From DATKCA01 sp035544675 (GTDB lineage Bacteria; Acidobacteriota; Thermoanaerobaculia; Gp7-AA8): a DNA stretch of 42,543 nt. The notes under the pieces are model-generated. The model made no database searches and was not told where the DNA came from. It worked only from the letters and a program-made list of their open reading frames with translations. Location: the NCBI GenBank assembly GCA_035544675.1, contig DATKCA010000039.1:1-42543 (forward strand), read 5' to 3'. The position numbers and the translations under genes were made by a program. Of this stretch, positions 40,055-42,543 are shown piece after piece. Positions within the stretch are counted from its first letter, which is position 1, and each line of letters begins with the position of its first letter.

Positions 40055-41052
40055 GAGGGACCCGGCAGGGCCGGGGAGTAGGACGTGTTCACGGAGATGG
40101 CCCGGTCCACCGGCTTGTCGGTCTGCAGGATCTTCGGCCAGGAGCCTGTCGTCTCGAAGGGGCGGGGAGTGGTCATGAGCTCGATCAGCACCTCGGCCAT
40201 GTTCCTGACCACCCAGTCGAAATTCTCGCGACCGACCGAGTGCACGTCAGCGTCCGGCGCGCAGTTCATGAAGTCGATGGCGTAGGGGATCCCTCCCCGC
40301 ACCGCGAGCTCCACGGTGTTGAGGTCGTAGCCGAGAGCCTCGCACAGCGCGATGCAGTCACGTCGCAGACGCTTCTCGAAGGCCGGGTCCATCGGCGGCG
40401 GATTCAGGACGTACCGCTGGTGGAAGGGCTGCCTGGGATCGTAGGTCATGATGCGGACGCGCTTCCGCCCGAGGACGTAGCAGCGGTAATAGGTCTCGAA
40501 CTCGATGGCTTCCTGCGCCATCATCGTCAGGTCGCGCGTCTGGTCGTACGCGGCGAAGAACTCGTTCGCATTGTGGATCTTGTAGACGTCCTTCCAGCCG
40601 CCGCCGTACGCCGGCTTCATGAAGATCGGGAAGCCGAGGTAGGTGAAGACCTCGTCCCAGTTGACCCACGTCATGTTGCGGAACGACTTCGCCTCGGTGT
40701 TGGGTGGGTGCTGTTTGTGCGGCAGGAGGATCGTTTTCGGGACCGCCACGCCGGCGGCCTTGGCCACGAGGTTGTCGAAGAACTTGTCGTCGGCCGACCA
40801 CCAGATGGGGTTGTTGATGATCTTCACGCCGGAGGCGTACGCGCACTTCAGGTACGTGCGGTAGAACGGCACTTCGTGCGAGATGCGGTCGAGGATCAGA
40901 TCGTAAGGAAAGACGCCGTCGTCCTTCAGATACGAGAGCTCGACGGCCGACGCTTCCACCTGGTCGCCGCCGCGCTCGTTGATTGCATTGATGAGAGCCC
41001 ACGGGAAGCTGTCTTCCATCCCGAAGAGAAGCCCGATCTTCTTCTTGCGCAT
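40051..41052 (-). CDS. ATP-grasp ligase of the amidoligase cluster
   Basis: A 333-residue ATP-grasp enzyme. An N-terminal Rossmann-like part (KKKIGLLFGMEDSFPWALI) is followed by a D-ala/RimK-like region: DDKFFDNLVAKAAGVAVPKT opens the central domain, FPIFMKPAYGGGWKDVYKI carries the adenine-side lysine and glycine loop, MMAQEAIEFETYYRCYV supplies the strand after it, and PYAIDFMNCAPDADVHS is the Mg-binding end, with N in the usual ExN position. ATP-grasp enzymes form peptide-like bonds through acyl phosphates; the substrate is unknown. It is the first gene of the unit and is coupled to GCS2 by an ATGA overlap. A TATA-containing core between it and the divergent esterase may drive both. Confidence 0.87.
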   Translation of the reverse strand: MRKKKIGLLFGMEDSFPWALINAINERGGDQVEASAVELSYLKDDGVFPYDLILDRISHEVPFYRTYLKCAYASGVKIINNPIWWSADDKFFDNLVAKAAGVAVPKTILLPHKQHPPNTEAKSFRNMTWVNWDEVFTYLGFPIFMKPAYGGGWKDVYKIHNANEFFAAYDQTRDLTMMAQEAIEFETYYRCYVLGRKRVRIMTYDPRQPFHQRYVLNPPPMDPAFEKRLRRDCIALCEALGYDLNTVELAVRGGIPYAIDFMNCAPDADVHSVGRENFDWVVRNMAEVLIELMTTPRPFETTGSWPKILQTDKPVDRAISVNTSYSPALPGPS

Positions 41053-41074
41053 GCCCGTCTCCCGCGCCGGGCAT

Positions 41075-41084
41075 CGTATAGAAT
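41075..41084. promoter_or_regulatory. Possible divergent -10 core (esterase / ATP-grasp)
   Basis: CGTATAGAAT: the plus strand reads TATAGAAT toward the esterase (27 nt before its ATG) and the minus strand reads TATACG toward the ATP-grasp gene. The 59-nt gap between the two starts leaves little room for more than one shared control region. Confidence 0.4.
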
Positions 41085-41111
41085 CGCCCGCGCTTTCGGC
41101 AACGAACGAGA

Positions 41112-41819
41112 ATGTTTCGCGAGCATGGTCAATGGTGGAGTCCGTCCCTCGGCAAGGTGATGGAGTTTCTCTGGTTCGGCAAGTTCGGCCGTCCGGTGAT
41201 GCTCTTCCCGACGTCGGCCGGCCGCTACCACGAGAACGAGGACTTTGGACTGGCCGGCTCGCTGGCCGACAAGGTCGACGCCGGTGAGATTCAGCTCGTC
41301 CTCGTCGACACGGTCAACGAGGAGAGCTGGTACAACAGGGGAATCTTCCCCTCCGTGCGCGCCGCGCGTCACGCGCAGTACGACTCCTACCTGCGCCACG
41401 AGATGGTGCCCTACATCCACAGCCGCGCCCAGCGAGGCGATCTCGTCGTGTTCGGCGCCAGCTTCGGCGCGTACCACGCGTCCAACTTCGCCGCTCGCTA
41501 CCCGGACATCGTGAGCCGCGCCATCTGCTTCTCCGGCGTGTACGACATCCACTCGTTCCTCGACGGCTACTGGGACGAGAACTGCTACTTCCACTGCCCC
41601 ACGGCGTACATCCCGAACATGCACGGCGAGTGGGTGGCGCGGCTGGCCCGCGTGGGCTGGGTCATCGCCACGGGCGAACACGACACCCTGGCGCAGCAGA
41701 ACCGCGACTTCTCGGCGCTGCTCTGGTCAAAGGGAGTGCCGAACCATCTGGAGATCTGGGGCGGCCAGTTCGGCCACGACTGGCCGTGGTGGCGGGAGCA
41801 CTTACGGCGATTCGTTTGA
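41112..41819 (+). CDS. Alpha/beta-hydrolase esterase of the amidoligase cluster
   Basis: A 235-residue alpha/beta hydrolase resembling the COG4947-type esterases. The nucleophile elbow is VVFGASFGAYHA (S117); H222 in GQFGHDWPWW is the catalytic histidine, and the acid is probably D191 in ATGEHDTLA. The N-terminal strand FGRPVMLFPTSAGRYHENED holds the oxyanion-hole side. No signal peptide is present, so it acts in the cytosol. It diverges from the three-gene ligase operon across 59 nt, and the physical pairing with GCS2/ATP-grasp/GATase genes suggests that it trims, activates or releases their product. What ester it cleaves is not readable. The stop is 38 nt from the convergent VWFA gene. Confidence 0.83.
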   Translation: MFREHGQWWSPSLGKVMEFLWFGKFGRPVMLFPTSAGRYHENEDFGLAGSLADKVDAGEIQLVLVDTVNEESWYNRGIFPSVRAARHAQYDSYLRHEMVPYIHSRAQRGDLVVFGASFGAYHASNFAARYPDIVSRAICFSGVYDIHSFLDGYWDENCYFHCPTAYIPNMHGEWVARLARVGWVIATGEHDTLAQQNRDFSALLWSKGVPNHLEIWGGQFGHDWPWWREHLRRFV

Positions 41820-41857
41820 TCTCGATCGAGGGAACGCCGGCGGTTGATCTCGAGAGC

Positions 41858-42543
41858 CTATCCGCGCGGCGAGCCGACAGATCGCCGAACAGTTGAGTAC
41901 GCGCTTCCGTGTCGGTCGAAAACTGTCACCGCCAAGTCGTTGGCGTCCGCACGAATTGGAAGGTCCACGTGATATTCGATCGTGTTGCCGGATATTTCCC
42001 GTGTCTTCTCGATCTCGAGAGGAAGATTTCGTGAGTCCAGGATCTGATAATTGCCACTGGCGTCACGCATCGCAAAGTGCAGTGAAAGTCGCGCCGATCT
42101 TTTCCCGGCTGTCTCAACGAACCTTACGTTTGCGAGCGGGATATGAATCGTGATTCGCGCCAAACGCCCTCGTCCTCTCGCCGGCCGAATCGCACCGATT
42201 TCGATGTGCAACTTCCAGGGGTTGGCCGGCTCACCTTGCGTCAGAAGCGCCGCGAGAGTCGCATCACTTGCCGTCTCGTCGTCGCTGCGAACACGGATCG
42301 ATGTTCGGTGCCGAACTCGCACATCCGGACGCCGGACGCGAACCTGAACCTCGAGATTCGACCCCTTTCGGTTGGATCGTGAAGGCGCTCGAAAGCCGAG
42401 CGAATAGTAATTTTCGAGATCGTCACGGACTCTCTCGAGTCGTCGATCGAGCCCCGTGGAGGCATTGAATGAGACCCCTCCGGTGACCGCGGCGAACGCG
42501 GCCATCTCGCTCGATGCATCGACGCCAACATGATCCGGCACGG
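41858..42543 (-). CDS. C-terminal part of a second VWFA-related protein (partial, runs off the window)
   Basis: The reading frame runs to the window edge without a convincing start, so only the last 227 or so residues are seen. The stretch LERVRDDLENYYSLGFRAP, followed by a basic region ending VQVRVRRPDVRVRHRTSI, closely matches the C-terminal motif of the Acidobacterial VWFA-related family (a YY-SLG tail is also seen in the 18.2-kb protein as YLLSYYAEST). The MIDAS part would lie outside the window. After the motif comes an additional beta-rich domain (about 130 residues: HIEIGAIRPARGRGRLARI, ARLSLHFAMRDASGNYQILD) that the 18.2-kb paralogue lacks. GTG at 42541 in frame is not taken as the start because homology begins before it. 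Confidence 0.72.
   Translation of the reverse strand, partial: VPDHVGVDASSEMAAFAAVTGGVSFNASTGLDRRLERVRDDLENYYSLGFRAPSRSNRKGSNLEVQVRVRRPDVRVRHRTSIRVRSDDETASDATLAALLTQGEPANPWKLHIEIGAIRPARGRGRLARITIHIPLANVRFVETAGKRSARLSLHFAMRDASGNYQILDSRNLPLEIEKTREISGNTIEYHVDLPIRADANDLAVTVFDRHGSAYSTVRRSVGSPRG

Noticed and set aside
1..42543. CRISPR array, tRNA, rRNA, prophage or insertion-sequence transposase
   Set aside because: No regularly spaced repeats, no cloverleaf or rRNA-like stretch and no integrase or transposase motif was found in any intergenic region or frame; all gaps are under 200 nt.

Overview
The window is about 42.5 kb of G+C-rich bacterial chromosome (roughly two thirds G+C by eye). It is densely coding: I call 35 protein genes and see no rRNA, tRNA, CRISPR array, phage gene or transposase. 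The best taxonomic clue is a complete protein at 18.2 kb and a truncated one at the right edge that both look like the 'VWFA-related Acidobacterial' secreted family (TIGR03436 type). With the many lipoproteins, TPR proteins and orphan DUF proteins this points to the phylum Acidobacteriota; the class cannot be settled from this sequence.

Layout. 0-3.1 kb (+): guanine deaminase, a secreted four-repeat protein and a small membrane protein. 3.1-18.0 kb (-): a long co-directional run, read right to left. It starts with a phosphoglycolate-phosphatase-like HAD, then SerB, a class V aminotransferase and SerA, which together form a translationally coupled serine-biosynthesis block. Aldo/keto reductase, an S41 peptidase, UvrA and the coupled DUF2339/DUF3999 membrane pair follow. 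18.2-21.1 kb (+): VWFA protein overlapping a TlpA-like thioredoxin, then a second redoxin. 21.1-24.7 kb (-): lytic transglycosylase and a GAF-like protein. 24.8-26.8 kb (+): lipoprotein, FmdB zinc ribbon, EcsC/DUF697-like membrane protein and a small unknown. 26.7-30.0 kb: a DUF4097-like lipoprotein (-), an RDD protein (+), and an IMPACT/MPG glycosylase/inositol-monophosphatase set (-). 30.1-35.4 kb (+): a 1292-residue sigma-54 activator and a tandem aspartyl protease. 35.5-37.9 kb (-): GlmU with YvcK. 38.0-41.8 kb: a class I glutamine-amidotransferase-like protein, a GCS2 carboxylate-amine ligase and an ATP-grasp ligase (-), with a divergent esterase (+). 41.9 kb to the end (-): C-terminus of a second VWFA-related protein.

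The most interesting functional unit is the ATP-grasp/GCS2/GATase/esterase set at 38.0-41.8 kb. It has two amide-bond ligases of different folds plus an amidase-type and an esterase-type hydrolase, arranged like a small biosynthetic system whose product I cannot name. The second theme is repeats. Palindromic elements sharing the core TGGAGCGCCG sit at gene 3' ends (two begin on the base after a stop codon) and have entered reading frames of UvrA and the DUF2339 protein. A separate palindromic CACAGAG element with 10-bp flanking direct repeats lies exactly on the stop codon of the S41 peptidase gene. Many genes lack a visible Shine-Dalgarno sequence and instead have a TAGAAT-like -10 box very close to the start codon, which suggests short or absent leaders.
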